Positions 20,601 to 27,755 of a stretch of 56,462 bases of DNA are shown here, piece after piece. The position numbers and the translations under genes were made by a program. The stretch covers positions 1 to 56,462 of the IMG/VR virus record IMGVR_UViG_3300012357_000006, one strand, 5' to 3'. The stretch's first letter is position 1. Each line of letters starts with the position of its first letter. The notes beneath the pieces were generated by a model. It was not told where the DNA came from. It saw only the letters and a list, made by a program, of their open reading frames with translations, and did not search any database. The DNA comes from a virus.

Positions 20601-22134
20601 TAACCTGATCCATTGGTAACATCAAACTTGAACCGCTCTTCGGATCATGAAAGATCGCATAGTCTGGAATATCTTCCTCGGGAGCGCCCTTTTGAAGACC
20701 ACCAGGAATACCGCCGCCTGCCTCAATGGCTTTGACCGTATTTGCAGAGAGTCCTTTAGTGTTTCGAGGAGGAACATGCATAGCCTCTCCTGAAGGAGTA
20801 GCAGCTATAATCGGTCCTTTCAAATCTTCAGGACGAAAATGAAATTCTTCGGGGAGAAGTGCCGCTTTCTGTGGAGGAAAATCTCCATACTTATAAGTAT
20901 ATGCAGCCTGTCCTCGGGTCTCCGTCGCTAACGCTGGCCGAGCCTCGGGACTGAACATCTGTCGATGCAAGTTCCAAGCAGTCTCTTCACCAGCCGGACT
21001 AAAATCAGTTTTTTCGGCTGAGTGCCCGAAGATATCATGAACTGCGCGGAATTTCGTGTTGTATGTCAAACCGGTCTTCGGATCGATCTCGGATAATGGA
21101 TGATCAGCCGGAGGCTCTCCGCCAGTCCACACAGTCAAGTGCTTGTTATTCAGAACGTCATTGTGCAGTTCTTCGTGCGCCGGAATTTTCTCATTCAAGC
21201 CATACGGATTTGTCGTGGATGTATCAACCTTGATGCCCAATTTATCCGTAGCAAAATCCCACTGCTTATCCACATCGGACTTCAACGCATCATACGACGA
21301 TTTAACAGTCGGATCATTCGGCGCATGGGTTGCAGCTTTATAAGCATCAGCTATCTGAGAAGATCGCGGGTCCTCCGCCACATGAGTCGGATTGATTGGT
21401 GAACGACCTTGCTCTTGATTAAATGCATTTGCCGCTTTCGAAAGAAATGTTTTGCCTTCAGCCGAAGCCTCGGCCCCATAAACATTCGGAGCAACAGGTT
21501 GCACATCTATTGTTCGTGGAACTTTTGTTTCTGGAGATATCGGAGTTTGCGGCTTTTTTCCTAGAGCCTCCGCAGCCTCGCCCATTGCCTCACCGCCGCC
21601 CAATTCACCAGGTTGAACCAAACCAACAAGAAACTGGCTACGCTTTGTTGGATCAGTGATTGTAGAAGAAATTTCTTGAATGAGTTCTCGACCTATCTGA
21701 GTTTGCTTAAGTGGCCCCGGTCCAAACAATTCCTGAAGACGACGCATGGCGTTAGAATCAGCCAGGTGTTGAAATCCAGAATCGAGAGCCTCCCCGACGC
21801 GATGCCACGGAACCCATCCAGTTTGTTGATCGGGTGCCTTCATTGGGGTTGCAATGTGATACCCGGAATCTCGGGCTGCCTGCACTTTATGCAACGGAAC
21901 CTCGCCGGAATGGGAGCCATTTGGCGTAAGCATTGCCAATGTTCCATCTGGGGATACCAGATTTTTCCAGCCGGGGGGCGTAGGTTCATTTTGTTTGACT
22001 GCAAGTTTATCCCATCCGCTAAAGTCTTGCAGCGCAGTATCAGGTTGCAAGCCCGGAGGTAACGGCACGGGAGACGTTTGATCAGGCCGTGTCGTGACTT
22101 GCTGATCAGTTGTAGGAGTTAGATCGTTTGCCAT
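17689..22134 (-). CDS. Giant internal virion protein with HExxH metallopeptidase-like motif, 1481 aa
   Basis: This is the last gene of the leftward virion module. Domains visible: residues 1-150 polar/Pro-rich; about 310-430 a region with FRAVHDIFGH (362-371) and ATETRGQAAY that I associate with other large phage virion proteins; about 550-690 another conserved block (FSYVRPGEQHAG, GAIRTRFGTG, TLHISVPKTG); about 795-815 HHELGHAMIGEKEG (HELGH at 801-805), a zinc-peptidase-type active site; a Pro/Gly-rich linker; and a long helical C-terminus. Large proteins like this are ejected ahead of the DNA in podoviruses and may carry wall- or protein-cutting domains. The peptidase activity is inferred from the motif only. 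Confidence 0.8.
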   Translation of the reverse strand: MANDLTPTTDQQVTTRPDQTSPVPLPPGLQPDTALQDFSGWDKLAVKQNEPTPPGWKNLVSPDGTLAMLTPNGSHSGEVPLHKVQAARDSGYHIATPMKAPDQQTGWVPWHRVGEALDSGFQHLADSNAMRRLQELFGPGPLKQTQIGRELIQEISSTITDPTKRSQFLVGLVQPGELGGGEAMGEAAEALGKKPQTPISPETKVPRTIDVQPVAPNVYGAEASAEGKTFLSKAANAFNQEQGRSPINPTHVAEDPRSSQIADAYKAATHAPNDPTVKSSYDALKSDVDKQWDFATDKLGIKVDTSTTNPYGLNEKIPAHEELHNDVLNNKHLTVWTGGEPPADHPLSEIDPKTGLTYNTKFRAVHDIFGHSAEKTDFSPAGEETAWNLHRQMFSPEARPALATETRGQAAYTYKYGDFPPQKAALLPEEFHFRPEDLKGPIIAATPSGEAMHVPPRNTKGLSANTVKAIEAGGGIPGGLQKGAPEEDIPDYAIFHDPKSGSSLMLPMDQVTPKNVIAHLEISRAQYAAAAAKNTAPAPTPEQNKPLRGTESYHPDLQEFVRQTNSLVDDPSRITKQAAFITPDGRFSYVRPGEQHAGPIRKAMANEWDPSVLDPRIDFINQTGAIRTRFGTGREGETLHISVPKTGVTDEQITAMRQSVGQLGRNANLVLETADNPSLVKTATKEFVRPSDVEPMLREIRAHPESNDESKNLLMEERQSPLKEPYTAQITDSTGTHIETIPDFSSKAAINTAWKKFPNASTVYVKPFPENVAPSTEYSIPTGKPLAMSKSLRSEQDTIHHELGHAMIGEKEGIIQNGMIRHTHPNARFSTRAAIIWDGPSLMYGDRVRPDKAPSLVRTFMGGIAQDEILGYSREENHNFQLGRKGSDGYEALHILLDAGEPMDRAVEILHQAIDENKKYLTQPAVADIIKENAPFRESNLSRQYHFSPNRIRNMHAEAQRRMNVEPTEAGAEPNNQTTNGENIPGRAADVAGGKGEAAAGSGQGIPAQKEITTKDLTAPGQSHWGDTADLLASRPDGGAIDPKTGSEDAKGFGAEVLPEERQRIDHQPTAVDLQGYYEQHKDVFDKHPELRIGWYQDPEKGWELNIGASTQSREGAEWVGRKLDQKAIYDIEKGQVIDTGGQNQRTTFGRYPLEQRLEDLSGRGFKEMQTAYPTQPEMRSMIRAGQVAKSWWQNSRDAMSLLTNSDPEAAHDLGQFLTAVSSNKGNDLALRLGLKIYTDWIEAGKPNAPGAISDIAEKAQQALRESDEGMSLFGSLLSPEKAQSMMPVDKMMLERYVGGQSFYHPEDLRAAKIANMGLTMGGDPWAGVLDRHTGRTMAYGEELQPTAKSYFAMKEWLRKASQAEDMTLEEGQAANWVVGRLLSPDLSLTDKQILAKIKSGNTLKEGETYANIILNDPKVNRLAREVIAKFGGTPDEVFADLRKITEQGKSRLLEGSKKEASNPTLKSYLGRAVKGRDAGK

Positions 22135-22139
22135 TTTGG

Positions 22140-23432
22140 TTACTTCGAAAGCAGGACTTTAGTACCCTCAATCACTGGACCGGCTGCTAGTATTCCCGCA
22201 CCGACCCATTCAGCAATTCTTCGCGCTCTTATAGCAGATTGTCCAAGTCTCTGAGCCTCATAAAGTTTCCCGAGCAATGCATTCGCATTCTGCTCGCCCA
22301 AAGCCTGCTCCAGTCGAGAACCGCCGTACTTGTCAGCATACTGAAGTTTCTGAAGAGCCTTGACTGTGGGATCAACGTTGATAATTTCTTCTTGGCCGAG
22401 TCGAGCATTTCCTGAAATGTTGTTTGGGTTCTTGAAAATTTTCTCGACTTCTCGAAGCGCTTGAGCCTTTCCATATGTTGCATCCGCTTGATCAAGAGTT
22501 GCCGGGTCCACTCCAGCCTTAATAGCATCTTGCTTAGCCGTATCAATCTTATCGAGAAGGCCCTGTCGTGATGCTTCAAGACGTGCTTCCAAGACTCGAT
22601 CTTCCTCAGTGTCTGTCAGATTTCGAATCTGATATTCGGTATTACCCAATTTCTCGCGCAATGCCTTAATATCAGTTCCGGCCGCAGCATCAATCTTTGA
22701 ATAAAGACTCTTAGCTTGAGCCTCAGTTGTGTCAATCGGTTGCTCCAAAATTCTCGGAAGACTCATCGGTTGAGCAGTCGGAGACTCAGAAGCCACACTA
22801 GCAGCCTCACGTAAAGCCGATTGCGCTTTAGGCTGCGCTACCTTCGCACCTTTTACAATTTTGGAGACTACACCCGGCGCTTCAGCCGCTGGAGTCGTTG
22901 CTGCCCGTGCCGCACTCGCCACTGTACTCACGGCTGAAGCACCTTCTAATGCACTAGAGAGACCCGGAAGCGGTGGAGGAACTGGAGAGGCCAAAGGATG
23001 TTCTAGATCGTTCGGAACTTCAGCACCCGGAACAAATACTTTCTTGAGATAGTCTCCAACTGTTGCCAGAATCGGATGAACTTGGCGACCTTCTTGAGTG
23101 TAGTTTTCAATTTCTCGAATTTTAGTCCGCAGCGGCATACCAGGATCACGCTTCAATTGTTCGGCCATAGATAATTGGGGGCCTACAGAATTAGGCGGGA
23201 GATATCCTGGACGGCCTTCACGAAATCGTTCAGCCAAAGTCTTATGAGCTACACCTCCAACGCTCGAAAACGGGTCCGGCGTATCACTCAATTCCTGCAT
23301 GCTCACAGGTATCAGAGCAGAGCCCGATTGCGCAGTATTGGCCGGAGGAGCCGAAAGTTTGGATTCCGGGGCTTGCGGAGTATCACTCAGTTCAGACATA
23401 TCTACCGAAATAGGAGTTTGCTGTTGTGGCAT
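22140..23432 (-). CDS. Internal virion protein, 430 aa
   Basis: The ATG at 23432 directly follows the previous stop; a longer in-frame start at 23555 would cover that gene's end and has no site. The N-terminus has two similar short repeats, SMSELSDTP-like and SMQELSDTPDP (about 10-50), a feature seen in internal virion proteins, perhaps as a cleavage or packaging tag. The middle is Pro/Ala-rich; the last 180 residues are a long coiled coil (IDAAAGTDIKALREKLG, ARLEASRQGLLDKID) that ends in a short hydrophobic helix (GAGILAAGPVIEGTKVLL). It lies between two other large ejected-type proteins. Confidence 0.65.
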   Translation of the reverse strand: MPQQQTPISVDMSELSDTPQAPESKLSAPPANTAQSGSALIPVSMQELSDTPDPFSSVGGVAHKTLAERFREGRPGYLPPNSVGPQLSMAEQLKRDPGMPLRTKIREIENYTQEGRQVHPILATVGDYLKKVFVPGAEVPNDLEHPLASPVPPPLPGLSSALEGASAVSTVASAARAATTPAAEAPGVVSKIVKGAKVAQPKAQSALREAASVASESPTAQPMSLPRILEQPIDTTEAQAKSLYSKIDAAAGTDIKALREKLGNTEYQIRNLTDTEEDRVLEARLEASRQGLLDKIDTAKQDAIKAGVDPATLDQADATYGKAQALREVEKIFKNPNNISGNARLGQEEIINVDPTVKALQKLQYADKYGGSRLEQALGEQNANALLGKLYEAQRLGQSAIRARRIAEWVGAGILAAGPVIEGTKVLLSK

Positions 23433-23433
23433 T

Positions 23434-25332
23434 TTATTGCGCCTGATCGGGAACCCATTGCGGTCGCCCGTCCTTATCAAAACCGATAATATGGCCTTTA
23501 ACTCCGTTTCTATATTTAGGTGTAGCCATCGCACTCTGCTTGAACTCAGCCACACTCATACGACCACCATTTGTAGCATAGGGGGTCATAACTTCCCTGA
23601 TGGCATTTTCAGCGCCAGTGAATTGAGCATCATTCATATTGATATTCAACATGGTGTCCATCTTTTTCATGATTTCTTGATTAAATCGACCGCCGACATG
23701 GGCTCCGGTCGAGGCCGATGAGCCGAAGCCGATGAGATCGAGGGCCTCTTGACTATCACTACCGAGACCAACTGCCGCCATATGCTTTGCAGTCAAGCCC
23801 GTGATAGGTCCGTTCGGAACTTTGCCTTGCGCACGGAGTTTATCTATAGTATCAAGAATATGCAGTGTGCTCTTTGCAAAGTCAGCACGATTACTTTCCT
23901 GCTGAGTCGGCTTCATTGTCGAAACCATCTTAGTCGGAATCGGCTGACCGGTTTTCTGATCAACCAACATTTCAGGCGCAGCATTAGTCAAATTGAGGGT
24001 CTCACCATCGGGGGCCTTACCTTCATCAAACAAAGTTCTCTGGCGCTTATCGGCATTTGCATATTTCTTGTCGATCAAATCCTGTTGGGCCTTTTGGATA
24101 TTCAAGAGACCGGCTGGCGTATTCGGATCAAACTTCGCCGCTTCTTCAGCAGTAGTCTTCAATCCGGCCGCCGCTGCTTCCGCAGGAGCCAATGAAGTAA
24201 CCGTTTCACCTTTCTTCTGCGTAGCAAGATTGCGGGCGTTCTCCACGGCAAAATCGAAATTGACTGCTTGACCGTGCAATATCTTAGAAATGGTCGGATT
24301 CGAATCAGGCAATTTATCGTACGCTTCCGCCTGTTGATGCAGCGAAGCCGATGTACCTTGATTCATAGAAGTAATCTGTGCGGGCTCACGTGAGCCAGTT
24401 GTAACAATTTCTTTACCACCGAAGGGCGCATAGAGACGCTTATAAGCATCCTGCACCATCTGTGCCTGACCTTCTTGTTGTTGCACCAACATGCCGATGG
24501 CATTAGGCTTCTCGCCCACTTTAACAGCGCCGCCAGCAGTCTGCCACATTTGATCAGTCAAGATTTTTCCATCAACTCTAAATGATTCAACAACAAGATC
24601 GTGAAATCCAGTTGGATTCTGCTGCAACTCTTGAGCACTCGGGGGATTGTAATAATCGATGACATGCTTGTCAGGCTGATCGCCGTGACCAAATGGAGAA
24701 CTCACGGTCTGAACTTGTGGAAGTGTTTGACCATCCGAAGATGCCGCAGCCATAGTCTGATGAGCACCGACCGCTTGAGCATTCATGTCTTGCGAGGTTG
24801 CTCCAGCAATAGTTCCGTCAGGTTTAAGATTGAACAATTTATTTAGAGCAGCAATGTTTTGGTATTGCATCTGGAGGCTCAACTTCGCCTCCTGAGTTTG
24901 CAAATCCATAAGTTGCGCTTCTTTCATTGCGCGAACATGATCATCCGCTGCTTTGACACTAGCAAACTTCATCCCTTGCGCAGCAGCTACGCCCATGCCG
25001 AGTCCGGCCCCAAAGCCGCCACGACCTGGAGCCTTCGCGGAAGCCCCTTGCAATCCCCATAAAGCACCCTGTAGTATACTCATCCATGGACGAGCAGGGT
25101 TTACCGGTGGGATAGGTGGAGCCATTGGCGCAGGACCGCCCATCGTGAGGCCAGCCATTGCCGGAACGCCAGTATTAGCGGGCTCCGGTGCATTGACTTG
25201 ACTCGCTGGATTTGATGCTATCTCGGCTCCACGGCGTTGTAGAACAACATCAGAATCCGTAACTTCTGGGCCGGTAAGCGGCGTAGTATCCATACCACTT
25301 AGAACCGGGACCGAAGAATCATTGAATGCCAT
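23434..25332 (-). CDS. Internal virion or tail-associated protein, 632 aa
   Basis: ATG 25332 follows the previous stop, with AAGGGAAA as ribosome site; the longer start at 25413 lies inside the previous gene. An N-terminal Pro/Ala/Gly-rich part has GFGAGLGMGVAAAQGMKFAS, a glycine-rich hydrophobic stretch that may insert in membranes. A helical stretch follows (VKAADDHVRAMKEAQLMDLQ). The C-terminal end has LGSDSQEALDLIGFGSS and MNINMNDAQFTGAENAI, and ends GFDKDGRPQWVPD. The position and composition fit the set of proteins released from the head during infection. No catalytic motif seen. Confidence 0.65.
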   Translation of the reverse strand: MAFNDSSVPVLSGMDTTPLTGPEVTDSDVVLQRRGAEIASNPASQVNAPEPANTGVPAMAGLTMGGPAPMAPPIPPVNPARPWMSILQGALWGLQGASAKAPGRGGFGAGLGMGVAAAQGMKFASVKAADDHVRAMKEAQLMDLQTQEAKLSLQMQYQNIAALNKLFNLKPDGTIAGATSQDMNAQAVGAHQTMAAASSDGQTLPQVQTVSSPFGHGDQPDKHVIDYYNPPSAQELQQNPTGFHDLVVESFRVDGKILTDQMWQTAGGAVKVGEKPNAIGMLVQQQEGQAQMVQDAYKRLYAPFGGKEIVTTGSREPAQITSMNQGTSASLHQQAEAYDKLPDSNPTISKILHGQAVNFDFAVENARNLATQKKGETVTSLAPAEAAAAGLKTTAEEAAKFDPNTPAGLLNIQKAQQDLIDKKYANADKRQRTLFDEGKAPDGETLNLTNAAPEMLVDQKTGQPIPTKMVSTMKPTQQESNRADFAKSTLHILDTIDKLRAQGKVPNGPITGLTAKHMAAVGLGSDSQEALDLIGFGSSASTGAHVGGRFNQEIMKKMDTMLNINMNDAQFTGAENAIREVMTPYATNGGRMSVAEFKQSAMATPKYRNGVKGHIIGFDKDGRPQWVPDQAQ

Positions 25333-25333
25333 A

Positions 25334-26053
25334 TTATTTTCCCTTTTTGCCGCCGATACCCTGACCAAAACCGCCAAGGAAAGCATCAGCCGCTCCGCCC
25401 ACAAGCCCACCAATAATTTGCGCCGCGCCAGGACCTTGCGCGGCCGTCACAGCCTCTGAAGCATTTGTAACGGCGTTAGTACCAGATGTCGCGCCTGCCG
25501 CATATCCGAGTGGATTAGCCACAGCTTGCTGACCAGTGAGAGCATTGATAGAGTTCCAGTAGTTTTGCTGTCTGAGTTGCTCATTCGCCATAGTGATTGC
25601 ATTTTGGCTCGATGCTTCTTGCTCCGCTCCGGCTGCGGCAATAGTAGCCTCACCCGAAGCCACAGCGCCAGATAGGCCAGCTAACTTTGACCCACCTGAT
25701 CGAGCCGAAACACTATTTGCAAAGGCTTGCTCAGCATTTTTAGTTTGCTGCGCATTTACATCGGAAGCCTCAGTCCGTGCCGCTGCCAGGAAGTCGGGAC
25801 GATAACCTATTCCACCTGTTTCGACAGCCGACTTCATTTTACCGGTCAGGAAATCAAAAATTTGGCTCTGTTTGCCGTATTGCGTATGGAAAAGGCCCGT
25901 CAATTGCTTGGCGAACTCAGCTTGAGACGCTTCAGCAGCCTTAGCAGTATCATCACCCTTAAAGGACATAATCGGGCCGCAGTATTCGTACGATGGACGC
26001 GACATCCACGTCATAGAACACATATCAAGAACTGGGTTGATCGTTACACGCAT
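25334..26053 (-). CDS. T7 gp14-like small internal virion protein, 239 aa
   Basis: The start at 26053 overlaps the previous gene by 29 bases and has AGAGGCGG upstream. After a short polar start with four Met, the protein is Ala/Gln/Ser-rich and helical (AKAAEASQAEFAKQL, MANEQLRQQNYWNSINAL), and ends in a Gly-rich hydrophobic hairpin (IIGGLVGGAADAFLGGFGQG). This composition is like T7 gp14 and related proteins that form the outer-membrane part of the ejection channel. No sequence identity claim is made. Confidence 0.55.
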   Translation of the reverse strand: MRVTINPVLDMCSMTWMSRPSYEYCGPIMSFKGDDTAKAAEASQAEFAKQLTGLFHTQYGKQSQIFDFLTGKMKSAVETGGIGYRPDFLAAARTEASDVNAQQTKNAEQAFANSVSARSGGSKLAGLSGAVASGEATIAAAGAEQEASSQNAITMANEQLRQQNYWNSINALTGQQAVANPLGYAAGATSGTNAVTNASEAVTAAQGPGAAQIIGGLVGGAADAFLGGFGQGIGGKKGK

Positions 26054-26513
26054 TTTCCGCCTCTAAAAGTTTCGTCCAGTCGATATTCGCTCTCTTTTTC
26101 ATCAGCCACTCTTGCTTAGCCGGATCGTAGAGAGTCTTAATCCAACCGTGCCGTTCACATATATCCGCGAACCGCTCACTGTTTGTCTGAAAAAATGTTT
26201 CTGCCATCCCAGAATCTTGCATCACTTGCTGAATTTTCTTATCAATGCTATTAAGCGCGAGCACCAGTTGTGAATCGGTGAGATTCGGATTCCGCGCTAA
26301 TGATTCGAGCATAAAGACTGAATGCAACGGAACCATAACAATAGTTTCATCATTCTGTTGAACCTGCACCACACACGTTCGCGGATAACCCAAAACGCGC
26401 TTATCAAAATTGGTGCTTGCCCGTTGAATCTGCATCCATTCAATGAACAATTTCGCGTCCGCTTCTGATACAGCGTAAAGCGGCATTAACTCTGCACGAA
26501 TTTCTGATCCCAT
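26025..26513 (-). CDS. Hypothetical virion-module protein, 162 aa
   Basis: AGAGGAAG precedes ATG 26513. Sequence is mixed alpha/beta: YAVSEADAKLFIEWMQIQRA, then CVVQVQQNDETIVMVPLHSVFMLE, then a helical end. No domain recognised. It lies between the appendage genes and the internal proteins, so it may be a tail or assembly factor. Confidence 0.6.
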   Translation of the reverse strand: MGSEIRAELMPLYAVSEADAKLFIEWMQIQRASTNFDKRVLGYPRTCVVQVQQNDETIVMVPLHSVFMLESLARNPNLTDSQLVLALNSIDKKIQQVMQDSGMAETFFQTNSERFADICERHGWIKTLYDPAKQEWLMKKRANIDWTKLLEAENACNDQPSS

Positions 26514-26523
26514 ACTTCCTCTC

Positions 26524-27267
26524 TTAAAATAATCGCTCTAACGTTATGTAACTGGCGTACAACCGACCTGTAAATAATGGCGACGTTGCAGCAGCAGAAG
26601 CTCTACGATTCCGAATCGGAGGAGGGGTGCGCGGCACGACCCCAAATACCGGCCCGGCAAGTTGCCATGCGGCAGAGGTTCCCGAAGTCATAGTAAACGT
26701 TTGAGACTGGAATCCGTTGTTAAAAATTTGATGCGACGCACCAGCAATTTGCTGTCCGTTTACGCTACTGCCGCCATCCAGAGTCAATCCGCCACTAGCA
26801 GAATAAGTTGATAGATTGTTGACCATGTCGATCAAACAAACTACCGACTGCTGATAATGCGGATTTACTGTTACGGTCTGAGTTGTGCTCGAACTCCCAG
26901 AATTTCCAATGATTCCTTGATCATATACGAGTGTACCGCCACTGAACTGCCATACACCTATAGTAGTGTAAATATCTAGAGCCTGACTTGTTGGGACAAG
27001 GTTTCCGGTTACTTGAAGATTTGAGTTCCCGACACAGTTATTGCAAAGAAACCATTGGTTTCCTTCACCCAAGTTTCCGTTCGGCCAAAGCAATTTCGTC
27101 AGGTTTTGATAAGTATTTCCCGCATTATCTGAAATGCTAGTTATTCCCCAACGCAACCCAACAACTAACGAATTCCCAGAAGTGACATTTTGGGCGGAGG
27201 ATATGACCGTGGTAAATGGCCCGTTTTGTGCCCCGCCACCAGAAAAGTTGACGAAAGAAATAGCCAT
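26524..27267 (-). CDS. Appendage protein with an Ig-like beta module, 247 aa
   Basis: The first 190 residues repeat the theme of the neighbouring large appendage gene: NSLVVGLRWGITSISDNAGNTYQN, then TIGVWQFSGGTLV, then NNNPHYQQSVVCLIDMV-like strands, i.e. a beta-sandwich with a SISDNAGNTY signature. The C-terminus is basic and different. It is probably a receptor-binding or decoration protein of the tail. It is separated by only 3 bases from the gene before it. Confidence 0.6.
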   Translation of the reverse strand: MAISFVNFSGGGAQNGPFTTVISSAQNVTSGNSLVVGLRWGITSISDNAGNTYQNLTKLLWPNGNLGEGNQWFLCNNCVGNSNLQVTGNLVPTSQALDIYTTIGVWQFSGGTLVYDQGIIGNSGSSSTTQTVTVNPHYQQSVVCLIDMVNNLSTYSASGGLTLDGGSSVNGQQIAGASHQIFNNGFQSQTFTMTSGTSAAWQLAGPVFGVVPRTPPPIRNRRASAAATSPLFTGRLYASYITLERLF

Positions 27268-27270
27268 TGG

Positions 27271-27741
27271 TTACACGCTTTGATATGTCAATCCGAGATA
27301 TTGTTTCGAGAAGTTACCTTCGGTCGCATCAAGAGCGCCGCCGTTCGTGTTCTTAACAGCAGGCCCCCATTGCTTCGGTATACTGCCGCCAAAAGCAGCC
27401 GCCACAGACATAAGTTTAGACGTATAAGCGGTCGTCGCCGCTGGCGTATTTATCGAACCCAGAAACACAAGATTCGGAGTTGCAGTCGGTGTAAATGCCG
27501 CATCTAATCCTGTTGCCCCATCCGAATATGTCGTGCCATCAATAGACCCGTAGAGCCAGATATCGACGGTGCCCGCTGCGGTTGCACCTGTCTTCACTAC
27601 GAATTGAACAAAGGAATCAAGCAGCAAGGTGGTAGTGTTTTCAACAAACGCACCTTGACGCCATGACCCCGAACCAAGGCTTGCGAGTGTAATCGTTATG
27701 CCGGTAGCGGCGACCGAAATCTGCTCTTTCAAAGTTGCCAT
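27271..27741 (-). CDS. Virion structural protein, 156 aa
   Basis: AGGAGAAGAAA precedes ATG 27741. Thr/Ala/Gly-rich beta protein: GITITLASLGSGSWRQGAFVEN, then VKTGATAAGTVDIWLYGSIDG, typical of phage surface beta-sandwich proteins. No specific family. Its place between two appendage genes suggests an appendage subunit. Confidence 0.6.
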   Translation of the reverse strand: MATLKEQISVAATGITITLASLGSGSWRQGAFVENTTTLLLDSFVQFVVKTGATAAGTVDIWLYGSIDGTTYSDGATGLDAAFTPTATPNLVFLGSINTPAATTAYTSKLMSVAAAFGGSIPKQWGPAVKNTNGGALDATEGNFSKQYLGLTYQSV

Positions 27742-27755
27742 TTTCTTCTCCTAAA

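Noticed and set aside
18198-21402. Plus-strand frames of 60-105 residues under the giant gene
   Set aside because: Shadows of the leftward coding sequence; no ribosome sites, no coupling, and compositions reflecting the opposite strand.
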